NCBI RefSeq assembly: GCF_010669285.1
Contig: NZ_CP048711.1
Location: 3,782,001-3,846,000 of the forward strand
Reading direction: 5' to 3'
DNA length: 64,000 nt
Source of the DNA: Kineobactrum salinum
GTDB lineage: Bacteria; Pseudomonadota; Gammaproteobacteria; Pseudomonadales; Halieaceae
Shown here: positions 9,170 to 18,204 of the stretch, one piece after another
How the letters are laid out: every line of letters starts with the position of its first letter
Position numbering within the stretch: position 1 is the first letter of the stretch
Program-made: the position numbers and the translations under genes
The notes under the pieces: generated by a model
Told to the model about the DNA's origin: nothing
What the model saw: only the letters and a program-made list of their open reading frames with translations
The model's database searches: none

Positions 9170-9991
9170 ATGACAAATGTGGCAGGCCGAACGGCGTTCA
9201 TTACGGGTGGAGCAAACGGTATTGGGTTGGGGATCGCACGAGCGTTTGCCGGCGCCGGTGCAAAGCTTGCTCTAGTTGATATTGACGAAGACGCATTGAG
9301 TACTGCTAAAGACGAGCTCGCCGAGATTACTGACGTTTATGTTGCCACGTTAGATGTTCGAGACCGAGAGGCATACGGAAACGTTGCTAAGGACCTGAAA
9401 GAATCATTGGGAGATGTGTCGATACTCGTAAACAATGCGGGCGTCGGCTGCGATATACCCCTTGAAAACTTGAATTTCGATATCTGGGATTGGGGGGTCG
9501 GTATCAACTTCAATGGCGTATACAACGGCATTCACACCTTCGTGCCAGGCATGATTGCGCGGGGTGATGGTGGGCATGTCATTAACACTGCATCAGGCGC
9601 GGGTTTGGTGGCGAGCAATGTCGGAGTTCTTTATCACGCCACAAAGTTTGGCATAGTGGGTATGAGTGAGGCCATGCAAATCGAATTGAAGCGGTATGAC
9701 ATTGGTGTAACGGTGCTATGTCCTGGTCCAGTCACGACCGGGATAATGGATCGTTCTAAGGAGTTTCGGCCTAAAATTAACGGCGAATTTAGCTCAGAGC
9801 AGTTGGAAAGGGTATCTAAACGGTTCAATAACATGAGTGAATTTCTAAAGCAGGGGAAATCTCCTGGGGAAGTAGGAGCAATGTTGCTCAAAGCTGTTAG
9901 TGAAAACTGCTTATATCTGCACACCGATTCGACCATCAAAGGCCTGGTCACGGCACGTCATAAAGCGATTATGGATTCAATGCCCGATTAG
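9170..9991 (+). CDS. Short-chain dehydrogenase/reductase
   Basis: A 273-residue classical SDR. It has the NAD(P)-binding TGGANGIGLG near the start, LVDIDEDA with an acidic residue after strand beta-2 that favours NAD(H), NNAGVG, a catalytic Ser in NTASGAGL, and YHATK as the active-site Tyr/Lys. ATG 9170 is chosen because it has the ribosome site AAGGGAG, while the frame is open further upstream. It would oxidise a secondary alcohol, or a 3-hydroxyacyl-CoA, within the acyl-CoA pathway encoded around it. Confidence 0.88.
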   Translation: MTNVAGRTAFITGGANGIGLGIARAFAGAGAKLALVDIDEDALSTAKDELAEITDVYVATLDVRDREAYGNVAKDLKESLGDVSILVNNAGVGCDIPLENLNFDIWDWGVGINFNGVYNGIHTFVPGMIARGDGGHVINTASGAGLVASNVGVLYHATKFGIVGMSEAMQIELKRYDIGVTVLCPGPVTTGIMDRSKEFRPKINGEFSSEQLERVSKRFNNMSEFLKQGKSPGEVGAMLLKAVSENCLYLHTDSTIKGLVTARHKAIMDSMPD

Positions 9992-10067
9992 CGTCCCTGT
10001 CATGAGCGGCGGTGAATCCTACCGGCCTCGGTGTCGGAAGAAAATATCAAACGAATAGAGTGCACAA

Positions 10068-11213
10068 ATGAATTTCGACTATTCAGAAGAGCAGATCTTC
10101 TTGAAAGATCAAGTACGCACGTTTTTGGAAACTGAATGTACGTCATCGGTTACAAGGTCGGTTTTGGAGGATAAGCATACTCCTTATGACGAAGCTCTCT
10201 GGCGGTCAGTTAGTGAAATGGGCTGGATGGGAGTAGCCGTTCCTGAAAGCTACGGTGGGCTTGGCCTTGATCATGTTTACTTATGTGCAATCGCGGAGGA
10301 ATTGGGCCGGGTCATTGCACCGATACCTTTTTCCTCTACGGTCTATATTCTAGCTGAAGCACTTATGCTGACGGGCACAGAAGATCAAAAGCGGCGTATT
10401 CTTCCCCGCCTGGTATCTGGAGAGATTGTCGGTTGTCTAGCAACTTCGGAGGGGCGAGGGTATACCTCGATCAATTCCCTATCCGTTAGGGCGGAGGGCG
10501 GGTTTGTTACCGGTGAAAAAATTCCAGTTGTAGACGGTGGCATAGCTACCCACGCAATCGTCTCAGTGCGAAGTGAAAAGGGGCCTAGTCTCTACCTGGT
10601 AGATCTTTCTGCCGACGGCGTAAAAAGAGAGGAACTTGACTCCATAGATCCGACTCGTAACCTTGCAAAGGTAATCTTTAATAGGGTGCCTGGTGAGGCG
10701 CTGGGAGAGGAGGGTAAAGGAGAAGAGTTACTGGCAGGTGTACAGAATCGCGCTGCAGTCCTATTCTCGTTTGAACAAATCGGGGGCTCGGAGCGCTGTC
10801 TTGATATCGCCAAAGATTATGCGATGAACCGATACGCATTCGGGCAGATAGTTTCAAAGTATCAGGCGATAAAGCACAAGTTCGCGGATATGTATGTAAA
10901 GAAGGAAATTGCGCGTTCAAACGCTTACTACGGGGCGTGGGCGCTTTCTACGAACGCGGACGTATTGCCTGAGGCTGCAGCGTCCGCGCGGATTGCAGGG
11001 TGTCTTTCTTACGAATTTTCTGCGCAGGAGAATCTTCAGATTCACGGAGGCATGGGCTTCACTTGGGAGACAGATTGCCATTTACATTTACGTCGGGCTC
11101 GCCAGTTAGGTTTGGTTTTGGGGGGATTGCCGATTTGGCGCGAACGCTTGGTACGCGCTCTCGAGGAGCGTGGTGTCGTCCAGAAAGGAGAGAATAATGG
11201 ACTTTCGCGATAA
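10068..11213 (+). CDS. Acyl-CoA dehydrogenase, alpha-type subunit
   Basis: 381 residues. The N-terminal helical domain starts MNFDYSEEQIFLKDQVRTFL, and the C-terminal FAD domain has RYAFGQIVSKYQAIKHKFAD and QIHGGMGFTWETDCHLHLRR. These two motifs mark the subunit of heterotetrameric ACADs (known from steroid side-chain catabolism) that pairs with a second gene next door. The stop overlaps the next ACAD gene by 17 bp, which supports co-translation. It introduces a 2,3-double bond into an acyl-CoA and passes electrons to ETF. Confidence 0.88.
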   Translation: MNFDYSEEQIFLKDQVRTFLETECTSSVTRSVLEDKHTPYDEALWRSVSEMGWMGVAVPESYGGLGLDHVYLCAIAEELGRVIAPIPFSSTVYILAEALMLTGTEDQKRRILPRLVSGEIVGCLATSEGRGYTSINSLSVRAEGGFVTGEKIPVVDGGIATHAIVSVRSEKGPSLYLVDLSADGVKREELDSIDPTRNLAKVIFNRVPGEALGEEGKGEELLAGVQNRAAVLFSFEQIGGSERCLDIAKDYAMNRYAFGQIVSKYQAIKHKFADMYVKKEIARSNAYYGAWALSTNADVLPEAAASARIAGCLSYEFSAQENLQIHGGMGFTWETDCHLHLRRARQLGLVLGGLPIWRERLVRALEERGVVQKGENNGLSR

Positions 11214-12426
11214 TGCACAAGAAGCTGAATTTCGTAAAAATACTCGGGACTGGCTCGCCGTCCACGGATCGATCTTTACCGAGCTTAAGCTGGCAAAATA
11301 CGATAGAGAAAAGGAGTTGGAAATAGCCAAGCGGTGGCAGGCAGCTAAGGCTGAAGCGGGTTATGCCTGTATAGCATGGCCGGTAGAGTGGGGCGGACGC
11401 GGTGGTACTGCCATGGAGCAAACCATATTCTCCGAAGAGGAAGAAAAGCTGGGCGTCCGGTTTCAATATTTCTCCATTGGCTTGGGAATGTGTTTGCCTA
11501 CTGTAATAGCATTTTCAGACAAAGAAACGAAGTCGAGGTTGGTGCCGCCGGCAGTGCGAGGTGACACCATCTGGTGCCAACTCTTCTCAGAGCCGGCGGC
11601 GGGCTCCGATGTGGCAGGCATTCGAACCCGTGCTATAGAGACCGAAGATGGAAGCTGGTTGTTGAGCGGACAGAAAGTCTGGACGTCGTATGCTCACCAA
11701 TCTGATTACGGAATTGTCTTAGCGCGCACCAATCCTGATGTGCCCAAGCACAAAGGATTAACTATGTTTTGGCTCGACATGAAATCACCTGGTATTGAGG
11801 TGCGCCCGATTCATATGGCTTCTGGCGAAAGTGATTTCAACGAAGTATTCTTTACAGACGTACGTGTAAAAGATAGTCAGCGTCTTGGAGAAGTCAATCA
11901 AGGATGGAAAACGGCCTTACTCACCTTAGATAACGAGCGACTTTCCTTTGGTGGTGCTGAGGGCCCGGACTGGGAAGAACTAATGTCACTTGCCGCAACA
12001 TTGCCTAGCGGAATGGGCGGGGGATCTGTATTAAAGGAAGGTGGTTTTCGTGACAAACTCGCTGATTTTTACGTCCTCTCCGAGGGGTTGAAATATACAC
12101 GCTTGCGATCATTAACCACATTGAGTCGTGGACAAACACCGGGTCCTGAGAACTCGGTCGGGAAGCTGATTTCTGCAACTCAAATGCAACGTGTGGCCAA
12201 TGAAGCCCTAGAACGCCTCGATCAGTATGGCATCCTAGCAGACGAAGATTTTCTATCTGACGTGGGCGCTTTCCAGCGCAACTTCTATTGGGGGGCTGCG
12301 ATGAGAATCGCAGGTGGAACCGACGAAATTTTGCGCAATATTATAGCCGAACGCGTATTGGGTCTACCTCGAGAACATCGCCTAGACGCTGAAGTGGCAT
12401 TTAAAGATCTGCCGAAAGGCATCTAG
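11197..12426 (+). CDS. Acyl-CoA dehydrogenase, beta-type subunit
   Basis: 409 residues from ATG 11197 (preceded by AAAGGAGAG), overlapping the previous ACAD. Motifs are ARTNPDVPKHKGLTMFWLD, WCQLFSEPAAGSDVAG (substrate/FAD loop) and the C-terminal AGGTDEILRNIIAERVLGLP. This is the partner type to the gene upstream, and the pair probably forms an alpha2beta2 enzyme. The usual MCAD-type Glu position (YEGT) reads AGGT here, so the base must lie elsewhere, as in other members of this branch. Confidence 0.88.
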   Translation: MDFRDNAQEAEFRKNTRDWLAVHGSIFTELKLAKYDREKELEIAKRWQAAKAEAGYACIAWPVEWGGRGGTAMEQTIFSEEEEKLGVRFQYFSIGLGMCLPTVIAFSDKETKSRLVPPAVRGDTIWCQLFSEPAAGSDVAGIRTRAIETEDGSWLLSGQKVWTSYAHQSDYGIVLARTNPDVPKHKGLTMFWLDMKSPGIEVRPIHMASGESDFNEVFFTDVRVKDSQRLGEVNQGWKTALLTLDNERLSFGGAEGPDWEELMSLAATLPSGMGGGSVLKEGGFRDKLADFYVLSEGLKYTRLRSLTTLSRGQTPGPENSVGKLISATQMQRVANEALERLDQYGILADEDFLSDVGAFQRNFYWGAAMRIAGGTDEILRNIIAERVLGLPREHRLDAEVAFKDLPKGI

Positions 12427-12450
12427 GATGTATACAAGGTGGTATACATC
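12427..12450. promoter_or_regulatory. 24-bp inverted repeat between ACAD and hydratase genes
   Basis: Perfect 9-bp arms GATGTATAC and GTATACATC are separated by six bases, directly after the ACAD stop and 57 bp before the enoyl-CoA hydratase start. There is no T-run, so it is unlikely to be a rho-independent terminator. The TGTATAC...GTATACA core resembles operators of GntR/FadR-like or similar dimeric repressors, but no such regulator is in the window. Confidence 0.5.
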
Positions 12451-12507
12451 GTTTATCGATCAAGCGGTAAAAAATTGACGTTTAATATGACTATGGAGTC
12501 AAAAGCG

Positions 12508-13368
12508 ATGGAATACACGGAAATTCGGTATGAGCTTCCTGATCCAAAAATTGCACGTATTGTTATGGCGCGCCCTGATACGCGAAACGCCCAGAGCTTA
12601 AAAATGCTCTATGAAATCAATAACGCTTTTGACGCGGCTGCAAGGGATCCAGAAGTAAAAGTAATTATTCTCGCTGGCGATGGTCCGCATTTCTCGTCTG
12701 GTCATGACTTAAAAGACGAATGGGATACGCTCGCGCACGAGCCTGTCGTCCAGGCAGCAGGACATCATGAACCCGGCGTAGGCGGCATGTATGCTGCTGA
12801 AGAAGAACACTACATAGGTCTTCATTGGAAATGGCGAAATATTGCTAAGCCAACGATTGCGCAAGTACAAGGGAAAGCGATTGCCGGGGGTATGATGATC
12901 GCTATGCCAATGGATATCATCATCGCATCAGAAGACGCACAATTTTCGGATCCGGTTGTAGCTTTTGGTGTCAATGGCCACGAATATTTTCTACATGCTT
13001 GGGAATTGGGGCCGCGTAAAGCGAAAGAGATGCTCTTCACTGGAGCGATACTTGAGGCTCAGGAATGTAAAGATCTTGGCATGGTCAACCATGTGGTGCC
13101 ACGTGATGCACTGGAGGCGGTTACCTTACAGCTCGCGCATAAAATCGCGTTACGGCCAGCAATTGGTTTAAAGCTCGCAAAACAAGCTGTTAACTTCAGC
13201 ATGGATTTACAGGGTCAGCAACAAGCCTTGACCGGTACATTAGCAATGCATCACGTCGGACATGCCCATGCTCGCGTACAATTTGGGCAGGTCATAGACC
13301 CTGCGGGAATTGAAATAATCAAGCGTGAATCAAAACAATCCACGGGATCCATTGTGGATAGAGAATAG
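12508..13368 (+). CDS. Enoyl-CoA hydratase/isomerase (crotonase family)
   Basis: 286 residues from ATG 12508 (ribosome site GGAG nine bases upstream). The frame is open further upstream, but that part has no homology. Crotonase features are ARPDTRNAQSLKML, the oxyanion segment GPHFSSGHDLKDEW and KAIAGGMMIAMPMDIIIASE. The usual hydratase Glu pair is not obvious: the second region reads DAQFSDPVVAFGVNGHEY, so it may be a hydratase with altered substrate or another crotonase reaction. It sits directly after the paired ACADs whose product it would take. Confidence 0.8.
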   Translation: MEYTEIRYELPDPKIARIVMARPDTRNAQSLKMLYEINNAFDAAARDPEVKVIILAGDGPHFSSGHDLKDEWDTLAHEPVVQAAGHHEPGVGGMYAAEEEHYIGLHWKWRNIAKPTIAQVQGKAIAGGMMIAMPMDIIIASEDAQFSDPVVAFGVNGHEYFLHAWELGPRKAKEMLFTGAILEAQECKDLGMVNHVVPRDALEAVTLQLAHKIALRPAIGLKLAKQAVNFSMDLQGQQQALTGTLAMHHVGHAHARVQFGQVIDPAGIEIIKRESKQSTGSIVDRE

Positions 13369-13731
13369 TGAGAGCATTAAAAATACTTCATTACAGAAGA
13401 GCATGAGAGGGCCAGCGTATGCCTGACAGGATAGCTTTTGGTGATTAGGCGATGCCATTTGTGGAAGCTTGGCGCGTCGCCTCATGGAGATTACTAGAAG
13501 GACAAGTTGATTATGACCCTTGACATTTATTATCCGAACGGACAATCTATTAATTATTATTATGGACATCGTAACCCAGAAGGTGAGGCCCTCTGTCCTC
13601 GTGGCTCGAGCCGGTAAGTTTAGCTGAGCGAAGCTATTAATGAAATCTCCATTCTGTATATGAACTATCTAGGCAATCCATTTTATTGCTCCCACATTTT
13701 GTCTTCAACTTAATTACTAAAGGTGAGAAAA
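13369..13731. other. Intergenic region upstream of the monooxygenase
   Basis: A 363-bp segment with no gene. It contains the promoter/operator at 13520-13548 and the leader of the monooxygenase gene. I see no clear terminator after the hydratase. Confidence 0.4.
13520..13548 (+). promoter_or_regulatory. Promoter with variant operator before the monooxygenase
   Basis: TTGACA at 13520-13525 is followed at offset 16 by GAACGGAC (13536-13543) and AATCT. It aligns base for base with the sites at 4917 and 24404 (GACCGGTC, ATTCT), apart from two changed operator bases. This is the most direct promoter candidate for the gene starting at 13732. The imperfect palindrome may mean weaker repression. Confidence 0.55.
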
Positions 13732-15591
13732 GTGCAAAACCATAATACAGTAGAGAAAAACGCAACGGCCGAAATTGATGTAGAAGCCTGGCGAGAGAAA
13801 TGTCGTCAGGAGCGCGATAAGCGGCTGCGCGAAGACGGGGAGTCTCAATATATACATGCACTAGGGGATTTTTCGGAGTACGCGGATAGCGATCCATTTA
13901 TTGACAAAGAAATAATCAGGGAGCCACTCACTGACGAAATAGAAGTGGTCGTTATTGGCGGTGGATTCAGTGGTTTGATGGCAGGTGCTCAGTTGAGGAG
14001 CCGGGGAATCAGTAGTTTTCGAATTATCGAAGCGGCCGGCGATTTCGGGGGCTGCTGGTATTGGAATCGATACCCGGGCGCGCAATGTGATATTGAATCG
14101 TACGTGTATTTGCCGCTTCTCGAAGAAACCGATTACATGCCAAAGGAAAAGTATTCTTTTGCTGCCGAAATTTTTGAGCATTGTCAGCGGGTGGGTCACC
14201 GCTATGATCTTTACCGAAATACGTGTTTTCAAACGAAGGTAGCGGGTATCGAGTGGGATGATGAATCCAGTAGATGGATTATCAGGACCAATCGCAATGA
14301 TGCCATGAAGGCTCGTTTTGTCATGGTAGCGGTTGGAGTTGGAAGTAAGCCCAAGCTGCCCGGCATTCAGGGAATACGCGATTTTGAGGGTCCTAATTTT
14401 CATACGAGTCACTGGGATTTTGAGTTTACCGGTGGGGACCCAGGCTGCGCTCGATGGGATGCCAAGGATGATGGCGAAGGTGGTACCGGAAAGTTAGATA
14501 AGCTCGGAGATAAAGTAGTTGCGGTAATTGGTACGGGAGCAACTGGGATTCAATGTATACCCTATCTCGCTCGTGATGCAAAGCAAGTGTATGTTTTTCA
14601 GCGCACTCCCAATACTGTCTCTTTGCGCGGCGGAAATCCTGAAACTGATCCTGAATGGGCGGAAAATCTGGAATCCGGTTGGCAAAAAAAGCGTCAGGAG
14701 AATTTCGAAGATGTAGTAATCGGTAAAGCGCAAGAGGATCTCGTGGACGATTGTTGGACACATTTGTTCACAGAAGCAAAGGCCTTCATGAAAAGGGCTG
14801 GTGAGATGACTCCGGAACAACTAATGTTTGAGGCTGAGGTTTCCGAATACAAAGTCGTTAATAGGGTTCAAAAGGAGATTGAGCAGCTCATTGATAATCA
14901 AGAGGTCGCCGAAGCGTTAAAGCCTTGGTATCGGCTTAGCTGCAAGCGGCCGGGGTATAACGATGAATACATTCCGGCTTTCAACCGTTCCAACGTGGCG
15001 CTTGTTGATGTTAGCGAAAGTAAAGGTGTGGAAAAAATCACCAAGGATGGTGTAGTTGCAAACGGTAAGGAATACAAGGTCGATTGCATAATTTTTGCCA
15101 CCGGATTTGAAATTGCGATTACTGATTTCAAGACCGGCATAGGTTTTGATGTGGTTGGGCGTAATGGCGTATCAATATTCGACCACTGGGCGAACGGAAT
15201 TCGATCTTTGCATGGTCACTCTACGGTAGGGTTTCCGAATTGGTTTTACATCGGTTTTTCTCAAAACGGATTTGGTCTTAACCAGGGATATATGCTGCAG
15301 GAGCAAGTGAAACACGTTACGTACATTATCGATGAGGCGATAAAGCGCGGTGCCAAAGTTGCCGAGGTAACACTTGAAGCGGAGGATGAATGGGTTTCTA
15401 TAATTCGGGAGAACTCAATGGTGAATAGGCCAGTGTTGGAATCCTGCACTCCGGGATTCTATAATAATGAAGGCCATTTGCGCGGCGGAATTCTTTCGGA
15501 ATCATACGCTCTTGGTGTTAGGGAGTTCAATAAAGTACTAGAAGCTTGGCGTCAGGAGGGAAATCTTAAAGGCTTCATGCTCAAAAAATAA
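13732..15591 (+). CDS. Baeyer-Villiger-type flavin monooxygenase
   Basis: 619 residues. The FAD-binding GGGFSGLMAG follows VVVI, then GGCWYWNRYPGAQCDIES, the hallmark of class B flavin monooxygenases of the cyclohexanone/steroid BVMO kind. The BVMO fingerprint region reads FEGPNFHTSHWDFEF, and a second dinucleotide site GTGATGIQ binds NADPH. Family reactions insert oxygen next to a ketone to give an ester or lactone. GTG 13732 is preferred because AAAGGTGAG lies at the right distance, and an in-frame GTG also exists at 13723. With the hydrolase remnant at 17200 and the CoA genes it suggests ring opening of a cyclic ketone, which is inference. Confidence 0.88.
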   Translation: MQNHNTVEKNATAEIDVEAWREKCRQERDKRLREDGESQYIHALGDFSEYADSDPFIDKEIIREPLTDEIEVVVIGGGFSGLMAGAQLRSRGISSFRIIEAAGDFGGCWYWNRYPGAQCDIESYVYLPLLEETDYMPKEKYSFAAEIFEHCQRVGHRYDLYRNTCFQTKVAGIEWDDESSRWIIRTNRNDAMKARFVMVAVGVGSKPKLPGIQGIRDFEGPNFHTSHWDFEFTGGDPGCARWDAKDDGEGGTGKLDKLGDKVVAVIGTGATGIQCIPYLARDAKQVYVFQRTPNTVSLRGGNPETDPEWAENLESGWQKKRQENFEDVVIGKAQEDLVDDCWTHLFTEAKAFMKRAGEMTPEQLMFEAEVSEYKVVNRVQKEIEQLIDNQEVAEALKPWYRLSCKRPGYNDEYIPAFNRSNVALVDVSESKGVEKITKDGVVANGKEYKVDCIIFATGFEIAITDFKTGIGFDVVGRNGVSIFDHWANGIRSLHGHSTVGFPNWFYIGFSQNGFGLNQGYMLQEQVKHVTYIIDEAIKRGAKVAEVTLEAEDEWVSIIRENSMVNRPVLESCTPGFYNNEGHLRGGILSESYALGVREFNKVLEAWRQEGNLKGFMLKK

Positions 15592-15814
15592 TATTCTTAC
15601 TAGCGTCATGAATTCGTCGAGGATATGGAGTGCGTTTCTCTCAAAAAGTAGTGTGATAGAGGCGCTTCAGCAATCTCTAAAGAGGCTTATTAGCACTTCT
15701 CTACGTCTAGTCATTGATAGATTTATATTCAGCATCATCTAGTTAATCCGTGAAAATATAAGGTGATCATGCCATAACGCTGGTCTCTGACCGCAGTAGT
15801 ACTAGGAGGCAACA

Positions 15815-16351
15815 ATGAAGTTTCGTCGCATTGTCACTGGTCATAGCCTCGAGGGTAAATCGATTGTGCGGAACGACGAGGAAGTGGAGCCGATTACGCT
15901 ACCCACGGTACCCGGGTTTGAGTCGTACGAACTCTGGTCTGAAAAAGGGGCCCGTTTTGTTGAGCACGCCTCCGGTACAATGGGTGCTCCGAGATACTTT
16001 CCAGAGGAGGACGAGATCATCGCAAGGATGTGTGTTTTTCCTCCTAATTCAGTCTACACGTCAGATATTGATATGGAGGCTGCCGCGGCCGAAGTTGACC
16101 TGCTATACCCAGGCATGTTGACCCATTTTCATCCGGAATTTCCGGGAATGCATGCGACAGATTCAGTCGATATCGGATTTCTGATTGACGGAGAACTTGA
16201 GCTTGAACTCGATGGTGGTGAGGTGGTTCACCTTATTAGAGGTTCTAGCGTTGTCCAAACAGGGACCTGGCACGCGTGGCACAACCGCAGTAATAGGCCA
16301 GCCGTTGCTGCCTTTATACTACTGGGAGCCAAACGCCGAAGTAGGAGTTGA
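15815..16351 (+). CDS. Cupin-domain protein
   Basis: 178 residues. The C-terminal two-thirds is a cupin barrel with metal-ligand-like text THFHPEFPGMHATD, then GFLIDGELELELDGGEVVHL and TWHAWHNRSNRPAV. A strong AGGAGG ribosome site precedes ATG 15815. Cupins of this kind occur in degradation clusters as putative dioxygenases, isomerases or binding proteins. The His cluster would hold a metal ion, but the function cannot be assigned. Confidence 0.75.
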   Translation: MKFRRIVTGHSLEGKSIVRNDEEVEPITLPTVPGFESYELWSEKGARFVEHASGTMGAPRYFPEEDEIIARMCVFPPNSVYTSDIDMEAAAAEVDLLYPGMLTHFHPEFPGMHATDSVDIGFLIDGELELELDGGEVVHLIRGSSVVQTGTWHAWHNRSNRPAVAAFILLGAKRRSRS

Positions 16352-16423
16352 CCGTATTTGTGCAGGCAAATCTCCTGGTCGTTGGTATACGAAAAAAAAT
16401 GATGAGCTAGAGAGGTGATTGTT

Positions 16424-17179
16424 ATGGAATTCTCGGGAAAAACAGCATTCATTACGGGAGCTTCACGGGGAATTGGACAGGCGACAGCTGTGGCTTTTGC
16501 GCAGGCGGGAGCGCGCATAATGGCTGTCGATTTAGACAAAGAATCTTTGTGTGAAACAGTCAAACTGATCCATGAGATAGGTGGGCAAGTAGAAAGCTAT
16601 GCTGCGGATGTCACTGATGTTGTAGCTGTTTCTATGGCAGTTAACGCTACTGTCGAGCATTTTGGGTCATTAGATTGTGCCGTCAATAACGCCGGCCTTT
16701 ATCCCCAGCAGATCATGGTCGATGAAATAGAGGAAGAACTTGCACGTAAGACTATGGAAGTCAATTACTGGGGTGCTTTTAACGGTATGCGGGAAGAGAT
16801 ACGTGTCATGAAGTCTCAAAACACTGGGGGGACGATCGTTAATATTTCGTCCGGCGCTGGCCTATTTGCATTTCCATTAAGTAGCGCCTACTGTGCCTCG
16901 AAACATGCGGTCATTGGGCTTACGAAATCGGCTGGAATTGATTACGCGGCTCAAGGTATTCGTATCAACGCCGTCTGTCCTGGAGCTATCGAGACTAGAA
17001 TGGTGGATTCCTTACTAGCGACGAACGAAGCTCGGACCGCATTGACGGCAGGACATCCAATTGGTCGTCTTGGTCATCCGAAGGACATCGCCGACGCTGT
17101 TCTTTGGCTTAGTTCCACCCGCGCGGAATTTGTTATAGGTATCGCGCTACCGGTCGACGGCGGTTATACTGCCCTGTAG
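16424..17179 (+). CDS. Short-chain dehydrogenase/reductase
   Basis: A 251-residue SDR with TGASRGIGQA, AVDLDKES (acidic end of beta-2, suggesting NAD), NNAGLYP, ISSGAGL and active-site YCASK. ATG 16424 is preferred, and a GTG at 16415 is in frame. It ends with PVDGGYTAL, the usual SDR tail. It probably oxidises a hydroxyl group of a pathway intermediate. Confidence 0.88.
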   Translation: MEFSGKTAFITGASRGIGQATAVAFAQAGARIMAVDLDKESLCETVKLIHEIGGQVESYAADVTDVVAVSMAVNATVEHFGSLDCAVNNAGLYPQQIMVDEIEEELARKTMEVNYWGAFNGMREEIRVMKSQNTGGTIVNISSGAGLFAFPLSSAYCASKHAVIGLTKSAGIDYAAQGIRINAVCPGAIETRMVDSLLATNEARTALTAGHPIGRLGHPKDIADAVLWLSSTRAEFVIGIALPVDGGYTAL

Positions 17180-17199
17180 CGGGCCATCAGGTAATAGTT

Positions 17200-17970
17200 A
17201 TGGGCTCAACTGACTCCAGCGGTAACAGAAGAGGTGAAAAGGCGTGGCTTGATTATGATCAAGCAGCTCTGGATGATGCGTATGACCAATCTGTCTATGC
17301 GCCGAGTAGTCCGGCGAATGGAGCGAGCCAGTCTCCTCATGCGTTCACGCGTCGGGGAACCTCAGGTTTTTAGCTACGGACCGTCTGGCATTGAAAGAAT
17401 GTACTACTATCCCGCCAGCGTAGCAGGTGCGCCGATCCATGTTCATGTCCATGGTGGTGCATGGAAGCAGCGAAAAGTAGAGGGAGTAATGTTTCCGGCT
17501 GAGATGTTTTTTGCATCGGAGATTGGATTCGCCTCTCTTTATTTTATTTCGGTGGATGAAACCAACGGAGATCTTGAGCCAATGCTGGAGCAGGTTTGCC
17601 GAGCACTCGCCTGGATCGCGAGCCATGCAGTTGAGCTAGACGGAAGCCCTGATCGGCTTTACCTTTCAGGGTTTTCGTCAGGCGCCCACCTCGCCGCCAC
17701 AGCGATCGCTGCTGATTGGGAATTGCTGGGATTTCATCACGTTCCCTGCAAAGGCGTGGTGCTTGCCTTGCTAGCGGAATGTATGAGTTGCATCCGGTCC
17801 GACTGTCCAAACGCTCAAAATACGTGACTTTCACCGCAGAAATAGAAGATGTGATGAGTCCACTACGACATCTGGACAGGATAAAAGTACCAATTATTCT
17901 AGTGCATGGCGATCTTGAAAGTCCTGAGTTTCAGAGGCAGACACGTGAATTCGCGCAGGAATTAATTTGA
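17200..17970 (+). pseudogene. Kynurenine-formamidase-like alpha/beta hydrolase, broken
   Basis: Three frames are needed to read one protein. From ATG 17200: AWLDYDQAALDDAYDQSVYA. After a shift near 17300: VFSYGPSGIERMYYYP, HVHGGAWK (oxyanion HGG) and LSGFSSGAHLAA (nucleophile Ser). After a second shift near 17765: SGMYELHPVRLSKRSKY and VHGDLESPEFQRQTREFAQ. A stop then removes the C-terminal part that carries the catalytic His. The order matches esterases of the arylformamidase branch. Two frameshifts plus truncation make real decay more likely than sequencing error. It may once have hydrolysed the ester made by the monooxygenase. Confidence 0.75.
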
Positions 17971-18204
17971 ACAAATAAGTCAGTGCACTATTTTTAGGCA
18001 GAAGGTTTTAACCACTACGAGATTATGGAAAGTTTTGGGAATCCATTTAGCCCAATAGGCCAGTTGCTGATCCGCCAGGCACTGGATTCCTAGAATCTTA
18101 CGACGACAAGTGTTCGTGAGAACGGTGAATAAGTGTATACTCATAGAACTAAAAATTCTCGTAGTACAAAGCAAATATATCGAAAACATAAGGCGTAAAA
18201 TCCC

